Shown: positions 9,492 through 18,500 of the stretch, piece by piece
Layout: every line of letters starts with the position of its first letter
Position numbering within the stretch: the first letter of the stretch is position 1
Source: Paradesertivirga mongoliensis
Lineage (GTDB): Bacteria > Bacteroidota > Bacteroidia > Sphingobacteriales > Sphingobacteriaceae
DNA length: 64,000 bases
Assembly (NCBI RefSeq): GCF_024436395.1
Contig: NZ_JAFMZO010000001.1
Span: 1,124,181-1,188,180 of the forward strand
Direction of reading: 5' to 3'
Position numbers and translations under genes: made by a program
The notes under the pieces: generated by a model
Told to the model about the DNA's origin: nothing
Seen by the model: the letters and a program-made list of their open reading frames with translations, nothing else
Database searches by the model: none

Positions 9492-10421
9492 ATGATGCGT
9501 AATTTACTTCTTACATTTTCTCTTTGTGCAACGCTGTTTTCCTGCTCTGTAGCGCAAAAGAAGTCGGCCTATGTTTTTTCTTATTTCAAAGGCAACGGGG
9601 CGGATGGTTTACACCTGGCCTACAGCTACGATGGACTCACCTGGAAGGCGCTAAAAGGCGATAGTTCGTTTTTAAGACCTCTTATAAGTAAGGACAAATT
9701 AATGCGTGATCCCTGCATAGTCAAAGGAAAAGACGGCATATTTCATATGGTGTGGACGGTGAGCTGGACCGCAAAAGGCATTGGATACGCTAATTCAAAA
9801 GATCTGATCACCTGGTCTGAGCAAAAATATATCCCGGTAATGGAACATGAGGTAGGTGCCAGAAATTCATGGGCCCCTGAGATAACTTACGATAAGAAGA
9901 ATAAGCAATACATGATTTATTGGGCAACTACCATTCCTGGGCGTTTTCGGGAAACTCAAGTGACTGCTGACGATGGCTTAAATCACCGGATATATTACGT
10001 AACCACCAAAGATTTTGAGACTTTTAGTCAGACGAAGCTTTTGTACGACCCCGGTTTCAATTCGATTGATGCTACTATTGTAAAGGATGGTAAGCGCTGG
10101 GTAATGTTTATAAAAGATGAAACACGTGAGCCGGCTCAAAAAAATTTAAAAATCGCTTACGCCAGTACGCTTACCGGACCATATTCAAAAGCAAGTGAGC
10201 CATTTACTGATAAGACATGGGCGGAGGGCCCCACTACATTGAAAAAAGGGGATACCTGGATAGTATATTATGATAAATACACCTCTCACACGTACGGTGC
10301 CCTAAGTTCCACAGATTTGAAGAACTGGACTGATATTTCTAATAAAATTTCGCTGCCCAAAGGAATACGCCATGGCTCGATCTTGAAAATAAGCAAAAAA
10401 GAGCTTGCCAAGCTGCTTTAG
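9492..10421 (+). CDS. GH43-like glycoside hydrolase lipoprotein (five-bladed beta-propeller)
   Basis: A 309-residue protein starting at 9492 (MMRNLLLTFS), where a signal sequence with lipobox LFSC begins; the in-frame ATG at 9435 would put 19 residues ahead of the signal and is rejected. The fold and catalytic triad of glycoside hydrolase family 43 (alpha-L-arabinofuranosidase/beta-xylosidase clan) are suggested by MRDPCIV (catalytic Asp about residue 73), SIDATIV (pKa-modulating Asp) and WAEGPT (general acid Glu), with propeller-blade repeats of the YANSKDLITW and YVTTKDFETF kind. A surface or periplasmic lipoprotein acting on arabinan or xylan side chains is inferred. The symporter downstream could import the released sugar. 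Confidence 0.78.
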   Translation: MMRNLLLTFSLCATLFSCSVAQKKSAYVFSYFKGNGADGLHLAYSYDGLTWKALKGDSSFLRPLISKDKLMRDPCIVKGKDGIFHMVWTVSWTAKGIGYANSKDLITWSEQKYIPVMEHEVGARNSWAPEITYDKKNKQYMIYWATTIPGRFRETQVTADDGLNHRIYYVTTKDFETFSQTKLLYDPGFNSIDATIVKDGKRWVMFIKDETREPAQKNLKIAYASTLTGPYSKASEPFTDKTWAEGPTTLKKGDTWIVYYDKYTSHTYGALSSTDLKNWTDISNKISLPKGIRHGSILKISKKELAKLL

Positions 10422-10594
10422 AGGCTTTTTTGTGATAAGCGGCTTCAAAAAAAATTATTATAAATATTTAAAGAAATATTTATACTTTGAGCACCGCAAA
10501 TATTAAGTGTTTTAATGACACTAAGTAGCTAGAAAATAATCACATTGTAAATGCATAAAGCTTTAATAATCAAAAAGTAATAACCTAACCAAAT

Positions 10595-12268
10595 ATGAAT
10601 ACACTAGACACGAAAGATTACATTGTTTTTTTAATTTACTTTGTTATAGTGGCAGGCTACGGCTTGTACATCTATAATAAGAAGAAATCTGAAAGCAGTG
10701 GCTCTAAAGATTATTTCCTTGCCGAAGGTTCTTTAACCTGGTGGGCAATCGGAGCATCCCTTATCGCTTCAAACATTTCTGCCGAACAATTCATCGGAAT
10801 GAGCGGCTCCGGATTCAAAATGGGTCTGGCTATTGCTACTTACGAATTAATGGCCGCTATCACCTTAGTGATTGTTGCCGTTTTCTTCATTCCGGTATAT
10901 CTCAAGAACAAGATCTTTACTATGCCTCAGTTCCTGCACCAGCGCTATAATGGCACGGTTGCAATGATTATGGCCGTTTTCTGGTTGTTGTTGTACGTTG
11001 TTGTAAATTTAACCTCGATCCTTTATCTGGGTGCACTGGCAATTAACAGTATTTCCGGACTTGATTTAACCATGTGTATGTATGCACTGGCTATCTTCTC
11101 TATTGTGATCACTTTAGGTGGCATGAAGGTAATTGGTTATACAGATGTTATCCAGGTATTCTTCCTGATTCTGGGAGGTTTAGCCACTACTTACCTTGCA
11201 TTAAACCTGGTTGCAGAGCATTACGGAGAAGTTGGAGTGTTGAAGGGGTATAGCTTAATGACTACTAAAGCGGCCGATCACTTCGATATGATCTTCGACC
11301 AAAGCAATCCTAATTTTATCGATTTACCCGGACTAACGCTTTTAGTTGGTGGTATGTGGATTGTGAATCTAAACTATTGGGGATGTAACCAGTACATCAC
11401 TCAACGTGCATTAGGCGCGGATTTGGAAACAGCACGCGGTGGTATATTATTCGCGGCTTTCTTGAAATTGTTAATGCCGGTTATAGTGGTATTACCTGGT
11501 ATTGCGGCTTATGTATTATACAGAGAAGGCGCTGGAAGTTTCCAAACCGACATGATGCATGATGGTGAGCTTAACCCTGACAGAGCATATCCTGTTCTTC
11601 TTAACTTGCTTCCTACAGGATTGAAAGGTTTATCATTTGCGGCCCTTACAGCTGCAGTTGTGGCATCTTTAGCCGGTAAAGCAAATAGTATTGCAACCAT
11701 CTTTACTTTGGATGTTTATAAAAAATTATTCAATGAAAATGCCAGCGAGAAAAACCTTGTAAACACAGGTAAGATCACCGTTATCGTTTCTATGATACTT
11801 GCTGTAATCATTGCACCGCATCTTGGTATCGACAAAAAGGGGGGGTTCCAATATATTCAGGAATATACCGGCTTCGTGTCGCCCGGTATTTTTGCGATGT
11901 TTATTCTAGGTTTCTTCTGGAAAAAAACTACTTCAAACGCGGCGTTGTTTGCAACTATAGGTGGTTTTGCAATGTCATTAATACTCAAGTTCCTGCCGGG
12001 ATGGACCGATTTATCCTTCCTTGAGCCAGCAGGCTTCGCGGTGGCTGTAAACGGAGTTTACGAAATTCCTTTCCTTGATCGTATGGGATTTGTATTTATA
12101 TTCTGTATCATCGGTATGTACATCATCAGTATGATTGAGAACAGCAAAGGCTTACGTCCAACTGGTTTGGAAGTGGACACTACCATGTTCAAAACTACTA
12201 CCGGTTTTGCAGTAGGATCTCTGATAATTATTGGTTTACTGGTAGCGATCTACGGGATCTACTGGTAG
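10595..12268 (+). CDS. Sodium/solute symporter (SSS family, SGLT-like)
   Basis: A 557-aa polytopic inner-membrane transporter with about 14 hydrophobic segments, starting IVFLIYFVIVAGYGLYIY. SSS family markers include the DYFLAEGSLTWWAIGASLIASNISAEQFIGMSG segment in the first helices and WNLNYWGCNQYITQRALGA in the middle. It should import a sugar with Na+; the close resemblance is to bacterial SGLT-type carriers. Its position after the GH43-like lipoprotein and near uxuA suggests a pectin- or hemicellulose-derived sugar or uronate, but the substrate is an inference. It ends with a strong terminator. Confidence 0.88.
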   Translation: MNTLDTKDYIVFLIYFVIVAGYGLYIYNKKKSESSGSKDYFLAEGSLTWWAIGASLIASNISAEQFIGMSGSGFKMGLAIATYELMAAITLVIVAVFFIPVYLKNKIFTMPQFLHQRYNGTVAMIMAVFWLLLYVVVNLTSILYLGALAINSISGLDLTMCMYALAIFSIVITLGGMKVIGYTDVIQVFFLILGGLATTYLALNLVAEHYGEVGVLKGYSLMTTKAADHFDMIFDQSNPNFIDLPGLTLLVGGMWIVNLNYWGCNQYITQRALGADLETARGGILFAAFLKLLMPVIVVLPGIAAYVLYREGAGSFQTDMMHDGELNPDRAYPVLLNLLPTGLKGLSFAALTAAVVASLAGKANSIATIFTLDVYKKLFNENASEKNLVNTGKITVIVSMILAVIIAPHLGIDKKGGFQYIQEYTGFVSPGIFAMFILGFFWKKTTSNAALFATIGGFAMSLILKFLPGWTDLSFLEPAGFAVAVNGVYEIPFLDRMGFVFIFCIIGMYIISMIENSKGLRPTGLEVDTTMFKTTTGFAVGSLIIIGLLVAIYGIYW

Positions 12269-12285
12269 GAAGATAACTTTCAAAG

Positions 12286-12316
12286 GAAAGCCTTCTCCCA
12301 AACGGGGAAGGCTTTC
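12286..12316 (+). terminator. Rho-independent terminator after the SSS transporter
   Basis: A 10-bp stem, GAAAGCCTTC / GAAGGCTTTC, closes an 11-nt loop that can itself pair CCC with GGG. It begins 17 bases after the stop codon and is followed by T-rich sequence. It may also serve the convergent gene at 12338. Confidence 0.7.
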
Positions 12317-12337
12317 TTCGTTTCTGTAGTTTTTTTA

Positions 12338-12778
12338 TTATTTAGCCAGCACTTCGCCTGTAATCCATAAAGGTCCTTTACAGTCATCGTTCACAAATTG
12401 CGATAGCATTTTTTCTGAACTGGAACCCAGAGCGGTTACCTGTCCTCCGCTAAGTTTAATTGTATCGCCCACCCTTGCGACTATAATCCCTTTCTTATTT
12501 AGTATGTTAACCTTAGCCTCCTTTGTTTGCATCGAAAAACCATATGGCCATACAATAAGGTTTTCTCCTACTTTCAAACATTTCTCCTCCAGTTTTAATG
12601 GCCCCGATAACCAGGCTTGCATCGATGCTTTTGCCGGCGTTTTTTGTACGGGGAAGAATGGGACGGAAAAAGACGACTTAAACAGACTTTTACTATTGTT
12701 GGGGTGTGTAAAGATAATCAGACATATAACAGTGATGATTCCCAGTCCAATCACCGAATTCTTTTGATTCTCACTCAT
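12338..12778 (-). CDS. Hypothetical protein with one N-terminal membrane anchor
   Basis: A 146-aa protein I do not recognise. Residues about 8-24 (VIGLGIITVICLIIFTH) form a single hydrophobic segment, then a linker, then about 100 residues predicted outside the membrane, with one Cys near residue 66 and one in the DDCKGPLW segment near the end. The pattern ILNKKGIIVARVGDTIKLSG looks like a small beta-barrel or OB-like fold. It is monocistronic, convergent with the symporter gene. Coding quality is good and the start at 12778 precedes the hydrophobic segment cleanly. Function unknown. Confidence 0.6.
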   Translation of the reverse strand: MSENQKNSVIGLGIITVICLIIFTHPNNSKSLFKSSFSVPFFPVQKTPAKASMQAWLSGPLKLEEKCLKVGENLIVWPYGFSMQTKEAKVNILNKKGIIVARVGDTIKLSGGQVTALGSSSEKMLSQFVNDDCKGPLWITGEVLAK

Positions 12779-12945
12779 CTAATGCGAATATAGGAGTAAA
12801 CGTATTTTCCCTTCAATTCATTACACGCTTGTCTATACTTGCAATAAAAAATCTCAAATGTTTGCAGGACTGGTTTGTGCTCGGGCTCGGACGGACCTTG
12901 AAACCCGGCATGCAGTCGGTAAGCAACAGGGGTTAGAACGTGTTA

Positions 12946-13338
12946 TTAGCAGGCACAGCTGAGTTCCTGGCCGGCGCTGGATTCTGTTCCTTCGGTTGCA
13001 TAACCATCTAACTTCCACCATTCGATGCCGCCTATAAGTTCTTTTACTTTAAAGCCCAGTTTGCTCATGTTAAGTGCCCCTTTTGTAGACGCGTTGCATC
13101 CTATTCCGTCACAATACACTACGTAAATAAAATCTCTGTTCAAAAGCCTGGTTGTTTCCTCATTCATTTCGCGGTGCGGGATATTAATGGCGGCAGGGAT
13201 ATGTTCAGACTCAAAAGCAAAAGCTTTCCTTGCATCCAGGGCCAGGATTTTTTCTCCGTTGTTAAGGGCTTCAAACAGATCAGAAGGATCCATTTCAAAT
13301 GCGAGTTTGTTTTCGTAAAAAGTAATCTGGGCGGTCAT
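12946..13338 (-). CDS. Rhodanese-like domain protein
   Basis: A 130-aa single-domain rhodanese starting at 13338 (MTAQITFYENK); an upstream in-frame ATG (13404) would add 22 residues outside the domain. The LALDARKAFAFESEHIPAAINIPHREM segment is the CH2A-type signature, and the active-site loop is YCDGIGCNAS, with the first Cys expected to carry the persulfide. GIEWWKLDGYATEG closes the domain. The C-terminus ends in a short Cys-containing tail (ELSCAC), which is unusual. It could transfer sulfane sulfur in the cytosol, but no partner gene is nearby. Confidence 0.85.
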   Translation of the reverse strand: MTAQITFYENKLAFEMDPSDLFEALNNGEKILALDARKAFAFESEHIPAAINIPHREMNEETTRLLNRDFIYVVYCDGIGCNASTKGALNMSKLGFKVKELIGGIEWWKLDGYATEGTESSAGQELSCAC

Positions 13339-13583
13339 CTGATATTTATATTGATGTATCGTAAAGTTACATGACAAATTGCTTCCAGAAAAATAATTCC
13401 TCATCTACTATAGTGCATTGTTAGAATCTTTAAAGCTGATACTTGGGCATTTTTTTTCTACAAAATACCCAGCGCAATACTTCTCGAAGGTATTACCCAC
13501 TTCCAAAGCTTACATTTTCTCCTTACAACATTTGTAGCCCCATTTAGAAACAATTTGGTACCCGTTACGACTACCAAAATATT

Positions 13584-13591
13584 TATTTTTG
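13584..13591 (+). promoter_or_regulatory. Bacteroidota-type -7 box for the GH5 gene
   Basis: The octamer TATTTTTG fits TAnnTTTG exactly, 45 bases ahead of the GH5 start codon. A TTTG at 13554-13557 is present, but its 26-base spacing is longer than the usual 19-20, so only the -7 part is supported. Confidence 0.4.
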
Positions 13592-13635
13592 TTCGTAAAC
13601 CGTTCAAATAAACTGCTACACCAAAGCTACTTACA

Positions 13636-15369
13636 ATGAAAAGACTGATTTCTGTTTTTTGCCTGTTAATTATACTTTCATCGTGTAAAAAAGACAAGCC
13701 GGATAGTATAAATACGCTCACTGTAAGTTCAAATCAGGTAGCTTTTGGCGAACAAGGGGGAAGCATAGACATTGCCATCCAAACTAACGCCGGCTCCTGG
13801 AATATTAGTAACCCGGCTACCGAATGGCTAAATCTTTCTGCAACAAGCGGAGCAGGAAGCAATACATCGGTTACCATTACTGTAAGCTCGAAAACGCTTA
13901 CGGCCAGAACCGCTACGCTTGTACTTACTGCTGGTGATGCCCAGCCCGTTCAGATAACTGTGTCGCAGGCTGCTTCAGGACACCTTTATGCCGTGGAGGC
14001 GGATTTTAGCAACATTAGTTTTGATAAAACAGGTGGCTCGAAATCATTGAAAATCACAACCGATGCTGTAAAATGGGAGCTAAGTGCGGGAACTGCCGAC
14101 TGGCTACAGTTTAGTCAGACGACCGGCAATACCGGAATCACCACTATTACTGTAACTGCCCTGGCAAATGCGGGTAGCGCCAGAACCGGAACCATAAGTC
14201 TGGCCGCCACAAACGCTGCGACGGTTCAAATTTCAGTATCGCAAGACGGTACTTTGTACCCCAGTTATAACACTTCGGCCCTGCCGGCAGATGCCACCGG
14301 TATGAGCAGTACAGCCTCTCAAATCGCAGCAAAGATCAAATTGGGATGGAATATTGGAAACTCACTGGAAGCCACCGGCAGTGAGACTGCATGGGGTAAT
14401 CCGCGTGTTACAAGAGAGTTAATTCAGTTGGTAAAGCAAAGCGGCTTTAATGCGATAAGGATTCCTTGTTCCTGGAACCAGTATATGGAAAATACAGCAA
14501 CTGCAAAGATCAAGGCTGATTGGCTGAACCGGGTTAAAGAGGTAGTTCAGTATTGTGTGGACAACGACATGTACGTGCTGTTAAATATCCATTGGGATGG
14601 CGGATGGCTCGAAAACAACGTTACCCCCGAAAAGCAGTTTGCGAACAACGCTAAACAAAAAGCATTTTGGGAGCAAATAGCCACCCACCTTAGAAATTTC
14701 GATGAGCATTTACTGCTGGCGAGCGCCAATGAACCGAATGTTGAAAATGCCAGCCAAATGGCGGTACTTCAGTCTTATCATCAAACTTTTGTTGATGCTG
14801 TTCGCTCTACGGGGGGTAGAAACAGCCATCGAGTGTTAGTAGTTCAAGGTCCGTCTACAGATGTGGAGAAAACAAACACCCTGATGTCTACGCTGCCAAC
14901 TGATCAAATCCAGAATAAGATGATGGTGGAAGTTCATTATTACACTCCCTATCAATTCGCCTTGATGACAGAAGATGCCGGCTGGGGCAAAATGTTTTAT
15001 TACTGGGGCAAAAACTTTCATTCTACAACAGATATACAACGTAATTCAACATGGGGTGAAGAATCTACCGTGGATGCGATGATGGGGCTAATGAAAGCCA
15101 AATTTGTGGACAAAGGGATTCCCGTAATACTGGGTGAATATGCTGTTGGACGCCGTACTTCTTTAACAGGCAGTAATCTTACCCTTCATCTGGCCTCCAG
15201 AGCCTATTATTTAAAATATGTTACCCAGCAGGCTAAGGCAAATGGTATTATCCCTTTCTACTGGGACGCCGGCGGCATAGGAAATAATGGTTCAGGCCTG
15301 TTCGACCGAAGTAAAAATATGGTGTTTGACCAACAGGCTCTGGATGCGTTGATTGATGGCGCAAAGTAG
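13636..15369 (+). CDS. GH5 cellulase-like lipoprotein with two BACON domains
   Basis: A 577-aa lipoprotein: signal with lipobox LSSC (Cys about residue 17), then two BACON domains (about 28-115 and 118-212, each ending in VTVSQ-like strands), a short linker and a glycoside hydrolase family 5 catalytic domain (about 228-577). GH5 landmarks are KLGWNIGNSLEATG, FNAIRIPCSWNQY, the acid/base Glu366 in ASANEPN and the nucleophile Glu501 in VILGEYAVG. It should be an endo-beta-glucanase or mannanase tethered to the cell envelope, with BACON domains acting as spacers or glycan/mucin contacts. It is monocistronic; no susCD pair is adjacent, so it is not part of a classical polysaccharide utilisation locus here. 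Confidence 0.92.
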   Translation: MKRLISVFCLLIILSSCKKDKPDSINTLTVSSNQVAFGEQGGSIDIAIQTNAGSWNISNPATEWLNLSATSGAGSNTSVTITVSSKTLTARTATLVLTAGDAQPVQITVSQAASGHLYAVEADFSNISFDKTGGSKSLKITTDAVKWELSAGTADWLQFSQTTGNTGITTITVTALANAGSARTGTISLAATNAATVQISVSQDGTLYPSYNTSALPADATGMSSTASQIAAKIKLGWNIGNSLEATGSETAWGNPRVTRELIQLVKQSGFNAIRIPCSWNQYMENTATAKIKADWLNRVKEVVQYCVDNDMYVLLNIHWDGGWLENNVTPEKQFANNAKQKAFWEQIATHLRNFDEHLLLASANEPNVENASQMAVLQSYHQTFVDAVRSTGGRNSHRVLVVQGPSTDVEKTNTLMSTLPTDQIQNKMMVEVHYYTPYQFALMTEDAGWGKMFYYWGKNFHSTTDIQRNSTWGEESTVDAMMGLMKAKFVDKGIPVILGEYAVGRRTSLTGSNLTLHLASRAYYLKYVTQQAKANGIIPFYWDAGGIGNNGSGLFDRSKNMVFDQQALDALIDGAK

Positions 15370-15406
15370 ATTTTAAAGAATCCCGTCGTGACTTATACAA
15401 GTTAAA

Positions 15407-15430
15407 AGGGTCCGGCTATTTTAACAGCCG
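15407..15430. terminator. Inverted repeat between convergent genes, likely bidirectional terminator
   Basis: GTCCGGCT and AGCCGGAC form an 8-bp perfect stem around an 8-nt loop. The hairpin overlaps the last codons of the minus-strand nitrilase gene and lies about 40 bases after the GH5 stop. T-runs are weak, so a stabilising 3' hairpin is an alternative. Confidence 0.4.
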
Positions 15431-16924
15431 GACTTCATAAAGGTCTTTTCGCCTGTCTTTCAAAATTTTAACAGTGCCAAAGTGGTGCAACTCGTCAAGC
15501 AAGTGCAGGTCTACATCAACCACAAGCATCATCTCGGTATTTGGCGTGGTTTCAGCTTTGACGGCATTGGTGGGAAATGCAAAATCAGACGGGGTAAACA
15601 CAGCCGACTGAGCGAACTGGATATCCATGTTATTTACTTTTGGCAGATTTCCAACGCAGCCCGCTATTGCTACATAACATTCGTTCTCAATAGCCCGTGC
15701 CTGGGCGCAATGCCGTACTCTGGTATATCCGTTTTGTGTATCCGTTAAAAAGGGTACAAATAAAATCTGCATTCCCTGGTCTGCATAAATTCTGCTTAGC
15801 TCAGGAAATTCAACATCATAGCAAATGAGGATGCCTATCTTTCCGCAATCGGTGTCGAATACCTGAATCTTATCGCCACCAACCATTCCATAGTATTTTT
15901 GCTCATTTGGGGTTATGTGAATCTTTCTATACTCCTCCGTTTTGCCTGTCCGGTGGCATAAGTAGGTGGCATTATAGAGTTTGCCATTGTCCAGAATTGG
16001 CATGCTTCCGGAGATAATGTTGACATTATAGGAAACAGCATACTCGTGAATTTTCAAAACGATCTCTTCCGTCAGTTCCGCAAGTTTCCGCATCGCCTCC
16101 ATTTCTGGCAAGTGATTATACGGCTGCAACAAAGGCGTATTAAATAGTTCAGGGAACAGAATGAAATCCGATTTATAGCCGCTCACCGCATCTACAAAAA
16201 ATTCTACCTGCTCGTAAAATGTTTCCATGTCTGGGAAAAGACGCATTTGCCATTGCACGAGGCCGATGCGGATCGTTTTTGCCGAACGTGCAGAGGCGTC
16301 TATTCCCTGGTAATAGATATTATTCCACTCAATAAGCGTAGCGAAGTCTTTTGATTCGTGATCGCCGGGAAGATAGTTTTTAAGTACTTTTCTAACGTGG
16401 AAGTCATTCGAAAGCTGAAAAGTTAACGTCGGGTCATACAATTCCTTCGCCTTTACCCTATCGATATACTCCCTTGGGCTCATGGTATCGGCATGGGCGT
16501 GATAACCGGGGATTCTACCGCCAGCTACAATGCTTTTGAGGTTAAGCGTCTCGCACAATTCTTTTCTTGCTTCATAGAGTCTCCGGCCAAGCCTTAAGCC
16601 TCTGTATTCTGGCGACACAAAGATTTCTATGCCATATAACGTGTCGCCGGTTGGATCATGGGTAGAAAAAGTGTATTCTCCCGTGATTAATTTATAAGTA
16701 TGTTTATCGCCGTATTCGTCATAATCTACAATGATAGATAGCGAACAAGCCACCACCTTATTATCAACTGCAATACATAATTGGCCTTCCGGGAAGAGTT
16801 TAAGCAATTTCGCAATGGTTTGCTTGCTCCAGATCTGCCCGCCGAGCGTATCATATGCCTGCAGCATTGATTCTTTCAGGTCTTCATAATCCGCCAGTGT
16901 AAGCTTTCTCGTTTCGATATTCAT
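15416..16924 (-). CDS. GNAT acetyltransferase / carbon-nitrogen hydrolase (nitrilase-like) fusion
   Basis: A 502-aa two-domain protein. Residues about 1-200 form a GNAT N-acyltransferase fold (YGIEIFVSPEYRGLRLGRRLYEARKELCE carries the acetyl-CoA loop). Residues about 218-500 form a nitrilase-superfamily amidohydrolase, with the catalytic Glu in LFPELF, the Lys in YRKIHITPNEQ and the nucleophile Cys in ILICYDVEFPE. The same fusion is widespread, but its substrate is not firmly known; hydrolysis of an amide, possibly coupled to acyl transfer, is an inference. It is monocistronic and cytosolic, with no signal peptide. Confidence 0.88.
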   Translation of the reverse strand: MNIETRKLTLADYEDLKESMLQAYDTLGGQIWSKQTIAKLLKLFPEGQLCIAVDNKVVACSLSIIVDYDEYGDKHTYKLITGEYTFSTHDPTGDTLYGIEIFVSPEYRGLRLGRRLYEARKELCETLNLKSIVAGGRIPGYHAHADTMSPREYIDRVKAKELYDPTLTFQLSNDFHVRKVLKNYLPGDHESKDFATLIEWNNIYYQGIDASARSAKTIRIGLVQWQMRLFPDMETFYEQVEFFVDAVSGYKSDFILFPELFNTPLLQPYNHLPEMEAMRKLAELTEEIVLKIHEYAVSYNVNIISGSMPILDNGKLYNATYLCHRTGKTEEYRKIHITPNEQKYYGMVGGDKIQVFDTDCGKIGILICYDVEFPELSRIYADQGMQILFVPFLTDTQNGYTRVRHCAQARAIENECYVAIAGCVGNLPKVNNMDIQFAQSAVFTPSDFAFPTNAVKAETTPNTEMMLVVDVDLHLLDELHHFGTVKILKDRRKDLYEVRLLK

Positions 16925-17033
16925 AATACAATTCTACTCTTTAATGAACACATAAGAGCTAAAAAAGTATTGTCAATAACGAAATTAGTATAACAGGTGC
17001 TGATGTGGGGGCAAACTAACTTTACCGAAGATG

Positions 17034-18407
17034 TTAATTTTTATTTGTCTGACTGATAATCCAGCGTGTCATTTCATTTAATACAGCCGGCGAGAATGTT
17101 TCTTCGATCTCTCCATATTCGGTTGTTAAGCAGGTTCTGCATTGTTGAAACAGGTGATTTAACGTTGCATATTCTTTAATAGTCACTTTCTCGTTCCCAC
17201 CTACAGCCAGTGCATTTTTTATTCCGGCAAGGTTCTCCTGAGCGGGAACTTGTAAGTCTTTCTCCCCATTTAAAGCTAATACCGGGATTTTAACTTTTTT
17301 TAATACCGGGATTGGATCATACCTAAGTAAACCTACCATCCATGGATTAACCAATTGCCGGGTGATGTCGTTTATTTGATTCTCCGGAACTTGATTGCCT
17401 AGCTGAGTTTTGAAGTAAGCACTAATTTTAGTGGAGAGTGTTGAATCATTAACCGAAGATTTCAAGATAATCTCATAAGCACCTTTAAATAATTTCTGGC
17501 TCTGCAGAATTGCTGTTTCGGGAATTCCCATTTGCTGCTCTATTCTTTCTTTTTGCAGAAGCATTAAGTCAGATCCTCGCATCCCGGGCCCAGCCAGCAA
17601 CACTATAAAGTTTACATCGGGAGATTTTACTGCCACTTGAGGCGCAATGATACCACCTTCGCTGTGACCTATTAAACCTATTTTCTGTTTGTCTATTTCT
17701 TTTCTTGTTTTTAAATAGGCAACAGCGCTTTCCACATCGGATATAAAGTCTGCAATTGTTGCTTTTTGAAAGTCTCCCTGAGATTTTGCGAATCCACGAT
17801 CATCGTATCTGAGCACTGCTATCCCATTCTTTGTAAGATGATCAGCTATTACCAGAAATGGTTTATGTCCAAACAACTCTTCGTCTCTATTTTGAGGGCC
17901 GCTTCCGGAAATAAGGATCACAGCGGGATAGTTTCCCTCTTTCCGGGGTAGCGTTAAAGTTCCAGCCAGCGAAATATTGGCTTTGGTGTTTTTAAATATA
18001 ATTTCTTCTGAATGGTAAGAATAAGGCATGATGGGATCTTGTGGTCTTTTGTTTGCCTGTAGTTCTCCTTTTGATAATTCCAATGGAAACTCGTGTCCTG
18101 CCTGTTTAAAAGTTCCCTTTAGAATATTGCCACTTAATACGCCATTATATTCTATTTGGGCACTTACAATCTCCAGTCGTAATTTAGAATCTTCAAAAGT
18201 TGTTGTAGTTACAGGAATACCCCTGGCTCCCTGATCAGGGCTATCCATAGTTGAAGTAAAGCCTGCTCCGGTTTTATTTATATTGAAGACGATCCTTAGT
18301 TGGCTTGCGCCGAATTTTAGTGCTCCGTTCCACCGACCGGTAATATCTTGTCCATGGGTGGAAATTATACTGAGGAGCATAATTATAAAAGTGGCTGTTG
18401 TTTTCAT
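17034..18407 (-). CDS. Secreted alpha/beta hydrolase (S33/YtaP-like)
   Basis: A 457-aa protein with an N-terminal signal sequence (MKTTATFIIMLLSIISTHGQ). Residues about 25-130 form a beta-rich domain beginning ITGRWNGALKFG, and about 150-450 form an alpha/beta hydrolase domain with PAVILISGSGPQNRDEE (oxyanion region), YDDRGFAKS, the nucleophile elbow GLIGHSEGG, an acid in LNGEKDLQVPA and a His in ATLNHLFQ. It is probably a periplasmic esterase or aminopeptidase-like hydrolase. The substrate is unknown. It is monocistronic, between the nitrilase fusion and the two-component system. Confidence 0.85.
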   Translation of the reverse strand: MKTTATFIIMLLSIISTHGQDITGRWNGALKFGASQLRIVFNINKTGAGFTSTMDSPDQGARGIPVTTTTFEDSKLRLEIVSAQIEYNGVLSGNILKGTFKQAGHEFPLELSKGELQANKRPQDPIMPYSYHSEEIIFKNTKANISLAGTLTLPRKEGNYPAVILISGSGPQNRDEELFGHKPFLVIADHLTKNGIAVLRYDDRGFAKSQGDFQKATIADFISDVESAVAYLKTRKEIDKQKIGLIGHSEGGIIAPQVAVKSPDVNFIVLLAGPGMRGSDLMLLQKERIEQQMGIPETAILQSQKLFKGAYEIILKSSVNDSTLSTKISAYFKTQLGNQVPENQINDITRQLVNPWMVGLLRYDPIPVLKKVKIPVLALNGEKDLQVPAQENLAGIKNALAVGGNEKVTIKEYATLNHLFQQCRTCLTTEYGEIEETFSPAVLNEMTRWIISQTNKN

Positions 18408-18500
18408 GGTTTTGTGATTAGAGCTGATATGCAGCAGGTACTAAGTAATGCAAATGTGTTTAAACGACAAATATTTCATAAAGATCCGAAAGAATCTAAC

